64,000 nucleotides of DNA, from the NCBI RefSeq assembly GCF_003555545.1, contig NZ_CP032157.1:7010546-7074545 (forward strand), read 5' to 3'. Origin of the DNA: Paraflavitalea soli (GTDB lineage: Bacteria; Bacteroidota; Bacteroidia; Chitinophagales; Chitinophagaceae). This document shows positions 1 to 9,078 of this stretch, one piece after another. The translations under genes were made by a program, and so were the position numbers. How positions within the stretch are numbered: the stretch's first letter is position 1; every line of letters starts with the position of its first letter. Below the pieces are notes generated by a model. That model did not search any database, was not told the DNA's origin, and saw nothing but the letters and a program-made list of their open reading frames with translations.

Positions 1-340
1 CGGGACAGTTGAAGTCGGCTACCGTAAGTACTGGTTCTTTGGAAGAGCCAAAGAGGTTGCCAGATGATCTGTCTTCCAATAATGTTTCATCCCACCACAC
101 CACATCATTGGTCTGTCCGTCAAAATAGCCCCGCACCGCATAGCGGCGATAATGTGTTTTGGAAGTATAATAATAAGCTGTACCCAACAGGCTGTCGCCC
201 TTCTTCACCAGTTTCAGTTCAGTACGCACATTGCCCGTCTTCCCTTTCCACGCCCCGGTAATGGTTTGTGACAGAGCAGCTGGCCTGGTCAGCAGGAAGG
301 TTGCCAGCAGGCAACACAGCGGAATAGCGATCGTTTTCAA
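1..340 (-). CDS. Secreted protein of unknown function, C-terminus cut by window edge
   Basis: The reading frame is open from the left edge to about 340 on the minus strand. The chosen start is TTG at 338-340, because it gives a classic signal peptide: LKT, a hydrophobic stretch rich in Leu and Ala, then a cleavage-like ALSQ. A GTG further upstream would also be in frame. The visible mature part (about 85 residues) begins TITGAWKG and contains alternating charged and aromatic residues, as in small secreted beta-sandwich proteins. I do not recognise a family. Only the N-terminal part is present, so length and function cannot be judged. Confidence 0.6.
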   Translation of the reverse strand, partial: MKTIAIPLCCLLATFLLTRPAALSQTITGAWKGKTGNVRTELKLVKKGDSLLGTAYYYTSKTHYRRYAVRGYFDGQTNDVVWWDETLLEDRSSGNLFGSSKEPVLTVADFNCP

Positions 341-456
341 ATGGTTATTGTTGGATGATACCCCTAAAAACGCCCTGCACACATTATTATTTTGTGTTAA
401 GTTTCTTTTAACGAATGGGGCTGATGGGAAATACCAATGTAGCCTTTTAAAAGCAA

Positions 457-489
457 ACGGTGAGCCGCCTTTGTAAGGCGACCCACCGT
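457..489 (-). terminator. Dispersed palindrome copy 1, probable terminator of the tricorn gene
   Basis: A 13-bp inverted repeat with a 7-bp loop. On the minus strand it reads ACGGTGGGTCGCC, loop, then GGCGGCTCACCGT, so the RNA would pair fully using two G-U wobbles. On the plus strand these become A-C mismatches. It lies downstream of the tricorn stop codon and is followed on the minus strand by a T-rich stretch (TTTGCTTTT), which fits an intrinsic terminator. The core is shared with copies at 3999, 13894, 15600 and 53198. Confidence 0.7.
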
Positions 490-568
490 TTCTTTATACA
501 AATCTTACCATCCGTATTTATCAGTGTCATCTCAGAGGAGGTTGGCCCAGGCAGTTCCCGTATTGCTC

Positions 569-608
569 TCGTTGCCTGGCTGCCTTGATGCCTCGTTGCC
601 TCTCCTCC
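569..608. repeat. Degenerate 8-bp tandem array
   Basis: Five successive 8-bp units, the first and fourth being TCGTTGCC with variants TGGCTGCC and TTGATGCC, ending against the tricorn stop codon at 608-610. It is one of many short-period arrays in the intergenic DNA of this window. Confidence 0.65.
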
Positions 609-3600
609 TAAAACCCTTTCTTCGGTCCCTTCTTGATCTCTTCCAGCATTTCCTTCACCGCCCTTTCCAGTTGCTGGTCATAGCCTTTCAGGATCGCCTT
701 GTAGTCATTGGTTAATTTAATATCCGGTTCCAGTTGCAGGTTCTCTGTAGGGCGATTTTCCTTACCAATAGTGGCAACCATGGGAATACCGAATACCAGG
801 GTAGGGTCGATCTGTGTTTCCCACCATACCGCTGTACCCGTACCAGGCACGGGCATACCAATCAGCTTGCCCAGTTCGAGACTCTTGTAAGCATAAGGGA
901 ATAGGAAGGCATCGGAATAGTTACTTTCACTCATCAGTACGCAGGAAGGATTACTCCACTTATTGCGTGGCTCACCTGATGTAGGTGTTGCCCCCTGTGG
1001 TGAAAAGTTCATGTACTTTTTACCACCCAGGAAGGTTACCAGGTCATCGTGCAGCCAGCCGCCACCATTGAAGCGCGTGTCTACGATCAATGCTTCCTTA
1101 TTGGCATTTTTACCCAATACTTCTTCATACACCGTGCGGTAACTGCCATCATTCATGCCCTGTATATGCACATAACCTACTTTGCCACCGGAAAGCTCAT
1201 CTACTTTCTGCCGCATGATCTTCGTCCAGCGGTTATACATCAACCCCTGCTCTTCACCCTGTGATATAGGTTTCAGCGTTTCTTCCCAGCGTTCCTTGGT
1301 GACAGGATTGTACAGGCTCAGCAATACATTCTTGCCGGCCTTGCGGTTCAAAAGCTTATTCCAGTCCATGTTCTCCGCAATCTGCTCACCATCTATCTTT
1401 TCGATCACTGTGCCTTTTACGATCTTTGTTTTGGCATTGAGCAAGGGACCGCCATCTATTACTTCCATCACTTTTACACCATCGCCATCAAAGGTTTCAT
1501 CGTACAGCAATCCCAGGCTGGCCGTAGCATCTGTATTCACCTGTGGCGGTGCATAGCGGCCGCCGGTATGAGAAGCATTCAGTTCACCCAGCAGCTCGCT
1601 CAGCAGTTCCTGGTAATCATAATTGTTATTGATATAAGGCAGGAATTTCTCGTAGGCTGTTTTATACAGCTTCCAATCCGTGCCTTGTAATTTGGGGTCA
1701 TAGAACTTCTTCACCACCTGCCGCCAGGCATGCTCAAAGATGTATTCCCTTTCTGCCGCTGCATTCAGGTTCATTTCACCATTCACGATCACCGGTGATA
1801 CCCTGCCCGCTTCCGCATCTACTTTCATAATGCGTCCATCACTCACTACAAACAGGCTCTTGCCATCTTTGGACACATCCAGTCCGGCAGGACCGCCATC
1901 CAGCTTTGTCAATATCTTCGTTTCCCGCGTGCGTGTATTGGTAAGCCACAGATCATATCCCTTTTCTACCCGCGCCAGGTAATACAACTTCTCCCCATCG
2001 GCTGATAATACATAATCAGAGATATTGCCTGAGTTGATGGTGAGCCTCTCTTTACGGTTGTCGAGATTCTCAAACAGGGGCTGCCAGTCTTTCTCCTTTT
2101 TAGCAGCGAGCGCCTGCAAAGCAGAGTCCTTCTTATCTTTTTTATCGTTGTCCTCTTTCTCTTTCAGCAGTGCATAATCATCTTTGTTCAGTTTAAAACG
2201 ATCATACAATTCCTGGTCGAAGAACATGGCATAAATATCCACTTCCCTTGCTCCCTGGAAAGCCAATGGTTTCTTACCATCACGGTCTGTCAGCCACAAT
2301 AGCGCTTTTCCATTGAATGCCCATTTGGCCGTACCATCTGCGAATCCGCTTTCCGTTACATTTATTCTTTCACCGGTGCCGTCAGCTTTCATCAGGTCTA
2401 TTTCTGCCGTGCCCCATTTGCCTTCGGCCGAATTGAAAGCTATCCATTTACCATCAGGTGACCACTTGAAACTCTGGTCTCCGTCTGAATAAGAGAAATT
2501 GATGCCTTTAGGTACAATGGTGCGGCTCTTTTTAGCAGCGATATTGTACACCTTGATAATATTTCTTTCTTCGAGGTAGGCAATTTCTTTTCCATCGGGT
2601 GATACTACCGGTTGAAACTCCTCGGCTTCTGTAGCCACCAGGGGTTCTTCCTTCAATACCGTGGAAGCATAGAAATAAGGTTCTTCTTTGCGCTCGATGG
2701 TAGTACGGTAGATATCCCAGCTATTGCCACGCTCTGCCGCATAGATGAGCGAACGGCCATCAGGTGAAAATTGTAAAGTACGTTCCTGCTGGGGCGTATT
2801 CGTAATCCGTTTTGTGATGCCGCCTTCTACGGAAGTGACAAATACTTCACCGCGTACAATGAAGGCGATCTCTTTGCCATTGGGCGATAGCGCCGTTTGC
2901 GTTACACCTGTATTGATGGGGATGATCTTTTCTGTATTGGTGCGTCCATCTGTATTGATGCGGATAGCCACCTTCTTAGGCTGATCACCTTCTTTCATCG
3001 TATAGATCTCGCCATCATAGGTAAAGCAAAGGGTATTATCGTTTGAGCGGGAGAGGTGACGCACAGGGTGATCCTTGAACTTTGTGAGCTGCTGCTCCGC
3101 GATCTTTGTTTTTACCGGGGCCTTATAGATATTCTGGCTATTGCCATTCTTTTCACTCAGGTAATAGAAGTATTGATCATCAGCAGAGAAGATCGGTTCA
3201 CGGTCCTCGCCGGCAAAACCCGATACCTGCTGGTAATCATCTTTCTTCACATCATAGATCCAGATATCACGGGTTACCGCCGAAGTATGGTGCTTGCGCG
3301 CAGCATCTTCATAACCTTTCCGGTCCTGGAATATTAGTTGATCGCCCTTGCTGCTGAAGTGGGCGAATTCTGAACCTGCCGACAGGAACATGACAGAACG
3401 GCCGCCGGTAACGGGCACCTCATACAATTTCTGGAACAGGCCTTTTTGTGGGAACCGTACACTGGTGTAGATATCATTGCGGTTGGTGCCAAAGACCACT
3501 TTTTTACCATCCGGGGTAAAATCATAAGGATAATCGTTGGCAGAATGATAAGTGAGGCGGGTAGCTTCGCCACCTGCCGCCGGCATTACAAATACATCAA

Positions 3601-3862
3601 AATTGCCGTAACGGTCGCTGGCAAAAGCGATAAACTGACCATCGCGGCTCCATACCGGCATAAAGTCATGCGCTTCATGCAGGGTCAGCGGAATAGCGTC
3701 ACCGCCTGCCGAAGACACTTTATACAGATCGCCTTTGTAACTGAATACAATCGTTTTACCGTCTGGCGAAAGGGCAGGGTACCGCAGCCATAACGGTGTT
3801 TGCTGAGCTGCTGCTATCTTGACCATGATCACCAGCAGGAACAGAAAAAGGTATTTATTCAT
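608..3862 (-). CDS. Tricorn-type serine protease (S41 family), secreted
   Basis: A 1084-residue protein in the range of tricorn proteases. The start is ATG at 3862: an in-frame start 25 codons upstream would put a polar stretch before the signal peptide MNKYLFLFLLVIM. The first 650 or so residues hold repeated PD40/WD40-like blades with SPDGK motifs (a beta-propeller that gates peptide access). A PDZ-like segment follows, then an S41 catalytic core. Candidate catalytic residues are Ser764-His765 (ASHTGG), nucleophile Ser983 (SNYSDAF) and Glu1040 (PTENLQLEPD), matching the tricorn tetrad. Location is probably the periplasm, with a role in degrading oligopeptides. It is transcribed alone, with a palindromic terminator downstream. 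Confidence 0.93.
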   Translation of the reverse strand: MNKYLFLFLLVIMVKIAAAQQTPLWLRYPALSPDGKTIVFSYKGDLYKVSSAGGDAIPLTLHEAHDFMPVWSRDGQFIAFASDRYGNFDVFVMPAAGGEATRLTYHSANDYPYDFTPDGKKVVFGTNRNDIYTSVRFPQKGLFQKLYEVPVTGGRSVMFLSAGSEFAHFSSKGDQLIFQDRKGYEDAARKHHTSAVTRDIWIYDVKKDDYQQVSGFAGEDREPIFSADDQYFYYLSEKNGNSQNIYKAPVKTKIAEQQLTKFKDHPVRHLSRSNDNTLCFTYDGEIYTMKEGDQPKKVAIRINTDGRTNTEKIIPINTGVTQTALSPNGKEIAFIVRGEVFVTSVEGGITKRITNTPQQERTLQFSPDGRSLIYAAERGNSWDIYRTTIERKEEPYFYASTVLKEEPLVATEAEEFQPVVSPDGKEIAYLEERNIIKVYNIAAKKSRTIVPKGINFSYSDGDQSFKWSPDGKWIAFNSAEGKWGTAEIDLMKADGTGERINVTESGFADGTAKWAFNGKALLWLTDRDGKKPLAFQGAREVDIYAMFFDQELYDRFKLNKDDYALLKEKEDNDKKDKKDSALQALAAKKEKDWQPLFENLDNRKERLTINSGNISDYVLSADGEKLYYLARVEKGYDLWLTNTRTRETKILTKLDGGPAGLDVSKDGKSLFVVSDGRIMKVDAEAGRVSPVIVNGEMNLNAAAEREYIFEHAWRQVVKKFYDPKLQGTDWKLYKTAYEKFLPYINNNYDYQELLSELLGELNASHTGGRYAPPQVNTDATASLGLLYDETFDGDGVKVMEVIDGGPLLNAKTKIVKGTVIEKIDGEQIAENMDWNKLLNRKAGKNVLLSLYNPVTKERWEETLKPISQGEEQGLMYNRWTKIMRQKVDELSGGKVGYVHIQGMNDGSYRTVYEEVLGKNANKEALIVDTRFNGGGWLHDDLVTFLGGKKYMNFSPQGATPTSGEPRNKWSNPSCVLMSESNYSDAFLFPYAYKSLELGKLIGMPVPGTGTAVWWETQIDPTLVFGIPMVATIGKENRPTENLQLEPDIKLTNDYKAILKGYDQQLERAVKEMLEEIKKGPKKGF

Positions 3863-3998
3863 AAAACAGGGTGTTTTTGTAATTCGAATTGATTTAAAGG
3901 TAACAAACCGGGATATTTGCAAGAGATCGGAATGCATAAAAGCAGCAAATTGCTTACGAGCGGCAGTATTCTTTGTCAGCTAGTCGAAGACGTCTAAA

Positions 3999-4029
3999 GG
4001 GTGGGTCGCCCTCAAAGCGCGGCTCACCC
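3999..4029 (+). repeat. Dispersed palindrome copy 2
   Basis: GGGTGGGTCGC, a 9-bp loop, then GCGGCTCACCC, with two positions that pair as G-U on the plus strand. It lies between divergent genes (tricorn start at 3862, M23 peptidase start at 4118), so it cannot be a terminator for either neighbour unless there is an unannotated transcript. A small palindrome GCCTCCCGGAGGC follows at about 4042-4054. Confidence 0.7.
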
Positions 4030-4117
4030 TGAACTAAAGAAGCCTCCCGGAGGCGCCCTTGTAACGGAAAGCCGCTATTCCCGACCAATGTATAGACAAT
4101 CATGACAATCCCTGCAT

Positions 4118-4828
4118 ATGCCCTCTGTTTTTGAAAATACCATACGTAAATACCAGCCTACCTTTCACCAGGTAGTGAAAGTGGATCCCGCACAGGATAA
4201 GTTATTGCACCTCGACTTTACAGAAAACAACAAGGAGCTTACTGCAGACATCATAGGTAGTACCACCCGGTTTTCAGCCTGGATCGACCATAAGCTGCAG
4301 GCTACCCACAGCCGTTATGGCATTGGAGGGTATGATGAACACAGAACGGTGTACAACCGCAGCCATTTGTTTGATGCGCCCGGCCAGGGTGATGAACCCC
4401 GCCGATTACACATTGCTGTAGATATATGGGGGCCAGCTGGTACACCCGTATATGCATTTATGGGAGGCATGGTCCATAGCTTTGCTTTTAATGATCAGGA
4501 TGGTGATTATGGCGCTACCATTATCCTGCTGCACCAGCTCGACGGATTGCCTTTCTATACCTTATATGGCCATCTTAGTTTGCCGGATATACAAAAGTTA
4601 TCCAGGGGACAGTATGTCTCCATTGGCCAGCAGATCGCTCATTTTGGCCCCCCTTCCGAAAACGGCCATTGGCCTCCCCACCTTCATTTCCAGGTGATAT
4701 TGGACATGGAACTAAAAGAAGGTGATTATCCCGGCGTATGCAAATACTCCGAAAGAGACAAGTACCTGGCCAATTGCCCTGATCCCGACCTGATACTCCA
4801 GTTAATGCGTTACGCGAAAAGCGCATAA
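4118..4828 (+). CDS. M23 (LytM-type) peptidase family protein, no signal peptide
   Basis: A 236-residue protein carrying M23 metallopeptidase motifs: HIAVDIW (the HxxxD zinc motif, near residue 107) and PPHLHFQV (HxH, near residue 184). The segment YDEHRTVYNRSHLF before the first zinc motif resembles the M23 domains that are fused to kinase-aminotransferase proteins in other organisms, but here the domain stands alone. Neither a signal peptide nor a membrane segment is visible, so it may act in the cytoplasm or on a substrate other than peptidoglycan. The start ATG is 4118. The gene is monocistronic, with about 190 bp to the next gene. Confidence 0.85.
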   Translation: MPSVFENTIRKYQPTFHQVVKVDPAQDKLLHLDFTENNKELTADIIGSTTRFSAWIDHKLQATHSRYGIGGYDEHRTVYNRSHLFDAPGQGDEPRRLHIAVDIWGPAGTPVYAFMGGMVHSFAFNDQDGDYGATIILLHQLDGLPFYTLYGHLSLPDIQKLSRGQYVSIGQQIAHFGPPSENGHWPPHLHFQVILDMELKEGDYPGVCKYSERDKYLANCPDPDLILQLMRYAKSA

Positions 4829-5021
4829 GTCTCCCCTTAAAGTTCAACAAAAGAGCTCATATATTAGTCTTTTTCCTATATTTCCTCTAGCGGATACTGT
4901 TCCTCTATTGTCCCCGCTCACCCCATAACCTCCCGTCATTATACTGCCTACCCTCTGCCGTCCGCATACCTGCGGTTACCGGTATAAGTCAATTTTTTAT
5001 TCATCTAAAAAAGCATTGCTT

Positions 5022-6266
5022 ATGTCATTCAATCTTCTTGATTCGGTGCAAGGCCTTTTCTCCAAAGATTTAACCTCTGGTATGGCTTCTTCTTTTGGCG
5101 AGAGTGAAGGCGGTATACAAAAAGCCGTCAGTGGCGCTATCCCTGCTGTGCTGGCAGGACTGCTTAATAAAGCCGGTACTTCTGATGGCGCTTCAAGCAT
5201 CCTAAACCTGTCAAAAGAAGCAGCTGGCAGCGGACTGCTCAGCAACCTGTCTGCATTTACCGGCGGCAGCAACCTCGTTGGTAAAGGGCTGGAATGGCTT
5301 AAGAAAATTTTTGGAGATAAAGCAGATGGTATCATTAGTATGATTGCAGGATATGCAGGTATCCGCGATTCATCGGCGGCATCGGTACTTAGCGTGGCGG
5401 CGCCCGCGGCCCTGGGTACATTGGGCAAACAGGTAACACAAAATAACCTGAGCGCCTCCGGCCTTACCTCCCTGCTGGCCAGTCAGAAAGATTCCATCCT
5501 CAATGCACTCCCCTCCGGCCTTAACCTGGCCGGCGCCCTGGGCCTCGGAAGCCTGGGTGATATTGGCAGTAAACTCTCCGGCGCTTTCAGTGGAGCTACC
5601 AGCACGGCCAGGGCTACTGCAGCCAAAGCAACCAGCACAGGCAACAAATGGTTATTGCCCCTGATACTCGCCCTCATCGTGATCGGAGCCCTGTGGTATT
5701 TTATGAAGGGCTGTAATAAGACGGCAGATGATACAGCCGTAACACCTGCCGATACTACTACCCAAACAGTGCCGGCACAGGAAACGCCAGCCGAGCCTTC
5801 CCTCGCCTCTATCAAAGTGAAATTGCCCGATGGGGTAGAGCTGGATGCCTACAAAGGCGGTATTGAAGATAAGTTGGTGGCTTTCCTCAATGATCCTGCT
5901 TCCAAAGGTGGCAAGGATGTATGGTTTGACTTCGATAACCTCAATTTCCAGACAGGTAGTGCAGAGTTGACCACCGAGAGCATGAAGCAGGTCAATAACA
6001 TTGCTGCTATCCTGAAAGCCTATCCCAAACTAAAGATCAAGATTGGCGGTTATACAGATAAAAGCGGTGATGCTTCCATCAATAAAAAACTGTCGCAGGA
6101 AAGGGCCGATGCTGTACTGGCAGCTTTAAAGAATACCGGTGCCAACAAAGACCAGCTGGTAGGGGCAGAAGGCTATGGGGCCGAATTTGCCAAAGCAGCT
6201 GCCGATGCGCCAGACGCAGAGCGCAAACTTGACCGCAGGATAGCGATCGGCGTAAGAGAGAAATAA
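5022..6266 (+). CDS. DUF937 and OmpA C-terminal domain protein
   Basis: A 414-residue protein from ATG 5022 (a TTG six bases earlier is less likely). The N-terminal 150 residues are Gly/Ala/Ser-rich helices of the DUF937 type (SFNLLDSVQGLF, AIPAVLAGLLNKAG). One transmembrane helix lies near residues 210-230 (LLPLILALIVIGALWYFM). A short Thr/Pro linker follows, then an OmpA-like peptidoglycan-binding domain with GGYTDKSGD, LSQERADAVLAAL and the C-terminal ERKLDRRIAI. The OmpA domain should sit in the periplasm and bind diaminopimelate in the cell wall, with the DUF937 part facing the cytoplasm. The role is unknown. A strong hairpin follows the stop. Confidence 0.9.
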   Translation: MSFNLLDSVQGLFSKDLTSGMASSFGESEGGIQKAVSGAIPAVLAGLLNKAGTSDGASSILNLSKEAAGSGLLSNLSAFTGGSNLVGKGLEWLKKIFGDKADGIISMIAGYAGIRDSSAASVLSVAAPAALGTLGKQVTQNNLSASGLTSLLASQKDSILNALPSGLNLAGALGLGSLGDIGSKLSGAFSGATSTARATAAKATSTGNKWLLPLILALIVIGALWYFMKGCNKTADDTAVTPADTTTQTVPAQETPAEPSLASIKVKLPDGVELDAYKGGIEDKLVAFLNDPASKGGKDVWFDFDNLNFQTGSAELTTESMKQVNNIAAILKAYPKLKIKIGGYTDKSGDASINKKLSQERADAVLAALKNTGANKDQLVGAEGYGAEFAKAAADAPDAERKLDRRIAIGVREK

Positions 6267-6333
6267 GAAATTAAAATACATAGCAGGCAGCTCTCCGGTT
6301 GAGCAGGTATCAACCAATACTGGTTGCTCAACT

Positions 6334-6368
6334 AAAAAAAGCATGAAGACGTTTCTTCATGCTTTTTT
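6334..6368. terminator. Bidirectional intrinsic terminator between convergent genes
   Basis: A run of A, the stem GCATGAAGA, a 4-base loop, the stem TCTTCATGC and a run of six T. The A and T runs on both sides allow termination from both directions: the OmpA-domain gene from the left and the secreted-protein gene ending at 6395 from the right. A second inverted repeat (GTTGAGCA at 6298-6305 with TGCTCAAC at 6325-6332) lies just before it. Confidence 0.9.
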
Positions 6369-6394
6369 ATTAAGTGAACTTACTGTTACTTGTA

Positions 6395-7180
6395 TCAGAT
6401 ACTATAACCCAGTTTTATCTTGTACCTGTAGCGGCCTCCGAATTCCTGTTCCAGCTTCAGTACTTCCTGTGTTTTCTTACTGATCCAGAATGTTTCTTCG
6501 TTATTGGTGCCGCTGTGTGTCAACAACCAGCAATCGATTTTTTGGTTGTTATATCCTTCCAGTTGTCCGCTTCCGGTCACCGTATAGGCCTGCATTTTGG
6601 GGGCAGGAAAACCGGGATCGTAAAAATTGATCATAAAGGTTACGTTTTCCCGGTAGGGAAGGATTGGGAAGGTCTCCAGGTCGAGGTGCCAGTTCAATAC
6701 GTATTGATCCAGTGCCGTATTGAATGCCTGTAACATATTCTTCTTGCTGGTAGCGGTGTCTTCGCTTGTCAGCAAGGTATCGCGCAGCAAAAATTGTTTG
6801 TTGATAAAATCAGCTTTGGCGGCGCCCCTGCCTGTCCACCAGCTTTCATGATAAAGAGGGGCAAATGTTTTCTTATCACATACAGAATACACTTTGTGTA
6901 CGACAGTTTGGTTGTCTTCCCATTCCTGCGTAATGCTGATCGCATCACGGCCCTGATAAGAAAGAAAGTCCACCTTCCTCGACCAGAGCTGGTATTTGGT
7001 GCGGCTGCTATCTTTACCCATTTTAAAATAAACGAGGTAGCGGTTCATGCCCGGTTTCAGGTAACCGGTCTTTACTTTCGAACCATCGATGATAATAGTG
7101 TCTTTTTTCTGTGCAAAACTGTATTGCAGTTGGCCTGCGAGGAATATCCCCAACAGCGCCAGCAGGCGGAGTCGTTTCAT
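6395..7180 (-). CDS. Secreted protein, DUF3108-like
   Basis: 261 residues. The signal peptide is MKRLRLLALLGIFLAG with a cleavage site after SFAQ. The mature part is beta-rich, with GRDAISITQEW and a C-terminal block in which substrate-like terms (KIDCWLLTH, ETFWISKKTQEVLKLEQEFG) follow the pattern of DUF3108 and outer-membrane lipoprotein-sorting-like proteins, where a beta-sheet half-barrel could hold a lipid. This is a resemblance only. The start ATG is 7180. The gene stands alone between convergent and same-strand neighbours. Confidence 0.7.
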   Translation of the reverse strand: MKRLRLLALLGIFLAGQLQYSFAQKKDTIIIDGSKVKTGYLKPGMNRYLVYFKMGKDSSRTKYQLWSRKVDFLSYQGRDAISITQEWEDNQTVVHKVYSVCDKKTFAPLYHESWWTGRGAAKADFINKQFLLRDTLLTSEDTATSKKNMLQAFNTALDQYVLNWHLDLETFPILPYRENVTFMINFYDPGFPAPKMQAYTVTGSGQLEGYNNQKIDCWLLTHSGTNNEETFWISKKTQEVLKLEQEFGGRYRYKIKLGYSI

Positions 7181-7318
7181 GGCTTTATGAATTTAACTAT
7201 GAGGATTAAATGTATAAAGCCATCAGGCAATTCGTCGGGGGAAAGGGAATAAAGGAGTCAGGTGGTGATAAATGGCAACGCCGAATATCCTTATCATGAC
7301 TGTTTTTAAGTCAGTCTG

Positions 7319-7603
7319 CTAGAGTAAGGCTTTTACAATTTCTTCCCATTCCTGTTCCAGGGAATAACCGGGCATCCGTTTATCTGCTTTGTTGTACCAG
7401 TAATTGGCATTGAATACATCCCCTTCTTTGCGGTGCAGGTAGGCATGTATCCAGGAAGCTGTTTTATCCGGTACATCCTGGATGGTGTTGTGCGAAGCAT
7501 CCCAATCGCCTTTGGCATCGTACCACAATGATCTCAGGTAAACGCTAAGGCCGGGTGGAGGAACAGCTTGTGTGATGCTGGCATAGAATTGATCGTATTG
7601 CAT
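7319..7603 (-). CDS. Conserved hypothetical protein, 94 residues
   Basis: A small soluble helical protein. The pattern PPGLSVYLRSLWYDAKGDWDAS and WIHAYLHRKEGDVFNANYWY matches a widely conserved family of about 90-110 residues whose biochemical role is unknown to me. It resembles half of a TPR or Sel1 repeat pair. A possible -7 box (TATCTTTG on the minus strand, plus coordinates 7611-7618) lies 8 bp before the start ATG at 7603. The leader would therefore be very short. Confidence 0.75.
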   Translation of the reverse strand: MQYDQFYASITQAVPPPGLSVYLRSLWYDAKGDWDASHNTIQDVPDKTASWIHAYLHRKEGDVFNANYWYNKADKRMPGYSLEQEWEEIVKALL

Positions 7604-7618
7604 AGTGCTTCAAAGATA

Positions 7619-7672
7619 CAAAAGAGGTGATACCTTTTGTTTGCGACGCAAGCGAAAGGTATCACCTCTTTG
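7619..7672. terminator. Long perfect inverted repeat between two minus-strand genes
   Basis: The arms GAGGTGATACCTTT and AAAGGTATCACCTC (14 bp, perfect) flank a second small inverted repeat TTGCG-ACG-CAA. On the minus strand the hairpin follows the stop of the reductase gene (7691) and is trailed by TTTTGTATC, so it may terminate that transcript. The right arm also abuts the -7 box of the next gene, so it could instead regulate it. Confidence 0.65.
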
Positions 7673-7690
7673 ATGTATTTCTTCGATGTT

Positions 7691-8578
7691 TTATGCATTG
7701 TAGGCTGCTGCGAATGCTTTTGCAAAATCAGCCAGCTTTACTTTACCCAATACAGGGCGGTTCTTCCAATATTCTTCAAAGGCTTTACCGGAACCCATCG
7801 AATGGCCCATTTCGATATAGTTGTCGGCAAGGTCTTCGGTGAGGCCGGCTTGTACCATGCCTGCTTTTGCCTGATCATCGGGAAAGGTAACCCAGGGCAA
7901 TCCAGGTTTGCCCAGTGCTTTAGCTACTGCGGCGGCAATATCATCGGTTCCTACTTCATCACTTGCTATATACCGTACGCTACTGCCTTTGAAGTCCAGC
8001 TTCAACAAGGCTGCTGCTGCTACGGCCGCAATATCCGTGGGGTCAACTATGGGAAATTTATTAGCGGGGATACTAAAATTGCTGCCCATGATACCAGCCT
8101 GTTTGATCAGGCCGAGATTGGCATACAGGTTATAATAGAAATAGGCGGGGCGCAGGTGGAGCACGTTGATGCCGGGGATGGCATCCAGGAATGCTTCTGC
8201 GCGGTGCAGGCCGGTGATGGGGCCTGTACCATCTGGCAAGTGGGCGCCAATGCTGCTCAGGTTCACCACGTTTTTAACGCCTGCAGCTTTCACAGCTGCT
8301 GCATAATTTTTACCCACCTGTTCCAGCGTGGCCTTCACATTGGTAGAGGTATAATTGGGAGGGTTCATCAGGTAGATGGCATCCGCTCCGGTAAAAGCTG
8401 CCGTTAAGAAAGCAATATCCTCCACCGTGCCAATAGCTGTTTTAGCGCCTTTGTTGACCAGCTCCTGCAGGTTGGCAGCATTGCGCCCGATAACGGTTAC
8501 CTGATGGCCGGCTGCCAATAAGGTTTCTGCCAGGGGCTTTGAAATGTGGCCTGCGCCACCTGTGATAACGTAATTCAT
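7691..8578 (-). CDS. NmrA-like NAD(P)-binding oxidoreductase/sensor
   Basis: 295 residues with a Rossmann fold. The N-terminus MNYVITGGAGHIS carries the glycine-rich nucleotide motif (GGAGHIS, residues 7-13), followed by VIGRNAANL at the end of beta-2, typical of binding to NADP phosphate through the Arg. A full Tyr-xxx-Lys catalytic pair of classical short-chain reductases is not evident, so it belongs to the atypical NmrA/NAD(P)H-binding group, which act as quinone reductases or redox sensors. It shares a palindromic operator with the adjacent marR gene, so it is probably the regulator's target. Confidence 0.87.
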   Translation of the reverse strand: MNYVITGGAGHISKPLAETLLAAGHQVTVIGRNAANLQELVNKGAKTAIGTVEDIAFLTAAFTGADAIYLMNPPNYTSTNVKATLEQVGKNYAAAVKAAGVKNVVNLSSIGAHLPDGTGPITGLHRAEAFLDAIPGINVLHLRPAYFYYNLYANLGLIKQAGIMGSNFSIPANKFPIVDPTDIAAVAAAALLKLDFKGSSVRYIASDEVGTDDIAAAVAKALGKPGLPWVTFPDDQAKAGMVQAGLTEDLADNYIEMGHSMGSGKAFEEYWKNRPVLGKVKLADFAKAFAAAYNA

Positions 8579-8610
8579 AATAGTTGATTTAAATAATTGA
8601 GTTGATATGT

Positions 8611-8622
8611 TTGTATATACAA
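8611..8622. promoter_or_regulatory. Palindromic operator upstream of the reductase gene
   Basis: TTGTATATACAA is a perfect 12-bp palindrome 33 bp upstream of the reductase start and close to the marR stop. The same sequence with one mismatch (TTTGTATATGCAAA) lies in the marR promoter at 9097-9112. Two related palindromes in front of the regulator and its neighbour strongly suggest MarR binding sites. Confidence 0.75.
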
Positions 8623-8641
8623 GTATTAGGGTAAAAAAAAA

Positions 8642-9070
8642 TTAGTCTCCCAGTTTATCGGCCAGGCAGGCCATATTGCCTACCATACGCATGCTCTCTT
8701 CCTTGCCCAGTATATTGGAATAATTTTCAATAAAATGGGTGAGGCATTCCTGTAAGGCAGGATACATTTCTTTGGCTTTTTGGGTGGGGTACACCTTCGT
8801 GAGTTTGCCCTCATTATCACGTGATACCAGGCCCTTATCTTCCAGTTTCTCGATCAGCCGGGTGATGGTGGAGGGTGTCAGGATCAGTTGTTCACTGAGG
8901 CCCGTAGGCTGAATGCCCGGCTCTTCAATGGCCAGCATCAGCAAATAAGCATGGCTTGGGGACAGATCTACCTTCTTCCAGCTTTCTATGGCCAGCTTCT
9001 CTATCCTGCGGCCAAGTGCATTGGCCACAAAATACATACAGTGGCGGTATTTGCTTTCGGAGGGTTTCAT
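8642..9070 (-). CDS. MarR family transcriptional regulator
   Basis: 142 residues, the usual MarR length. It has a central winged helix-turn-helix: PTGLSEQLILTPSTITRLIEKLEDKGLVSRD (helix 3 and recognition helix 4) followed by a wing with NEGKLTKVYPT. Helices at both ends provide the dimer interface. The start ATG is 9070. It sits upstream of the NmrA-like reductase on the same strand (63 bp gap) but with a separate operator before the reductase. It probably represses itself and the reductase and responds to a small electrophile or phenolic ligand (inferred from the family). Confidence 0.92.
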   Translation of the reverse strand: MKPSESKYRHCMYFVANALGRRIEKLAIESWKKVDLSPSHAYLLMLAIEEPGIQPTGLSEQLILTPSTITRLIEKLEDKGLVSRDNEGKLTKVYPTQKAKEMYPALQECLTHFIENYSNILGKEESMRMVGNMACLADKLGD

Positions 9071-9078
9071 TGTAAGAA

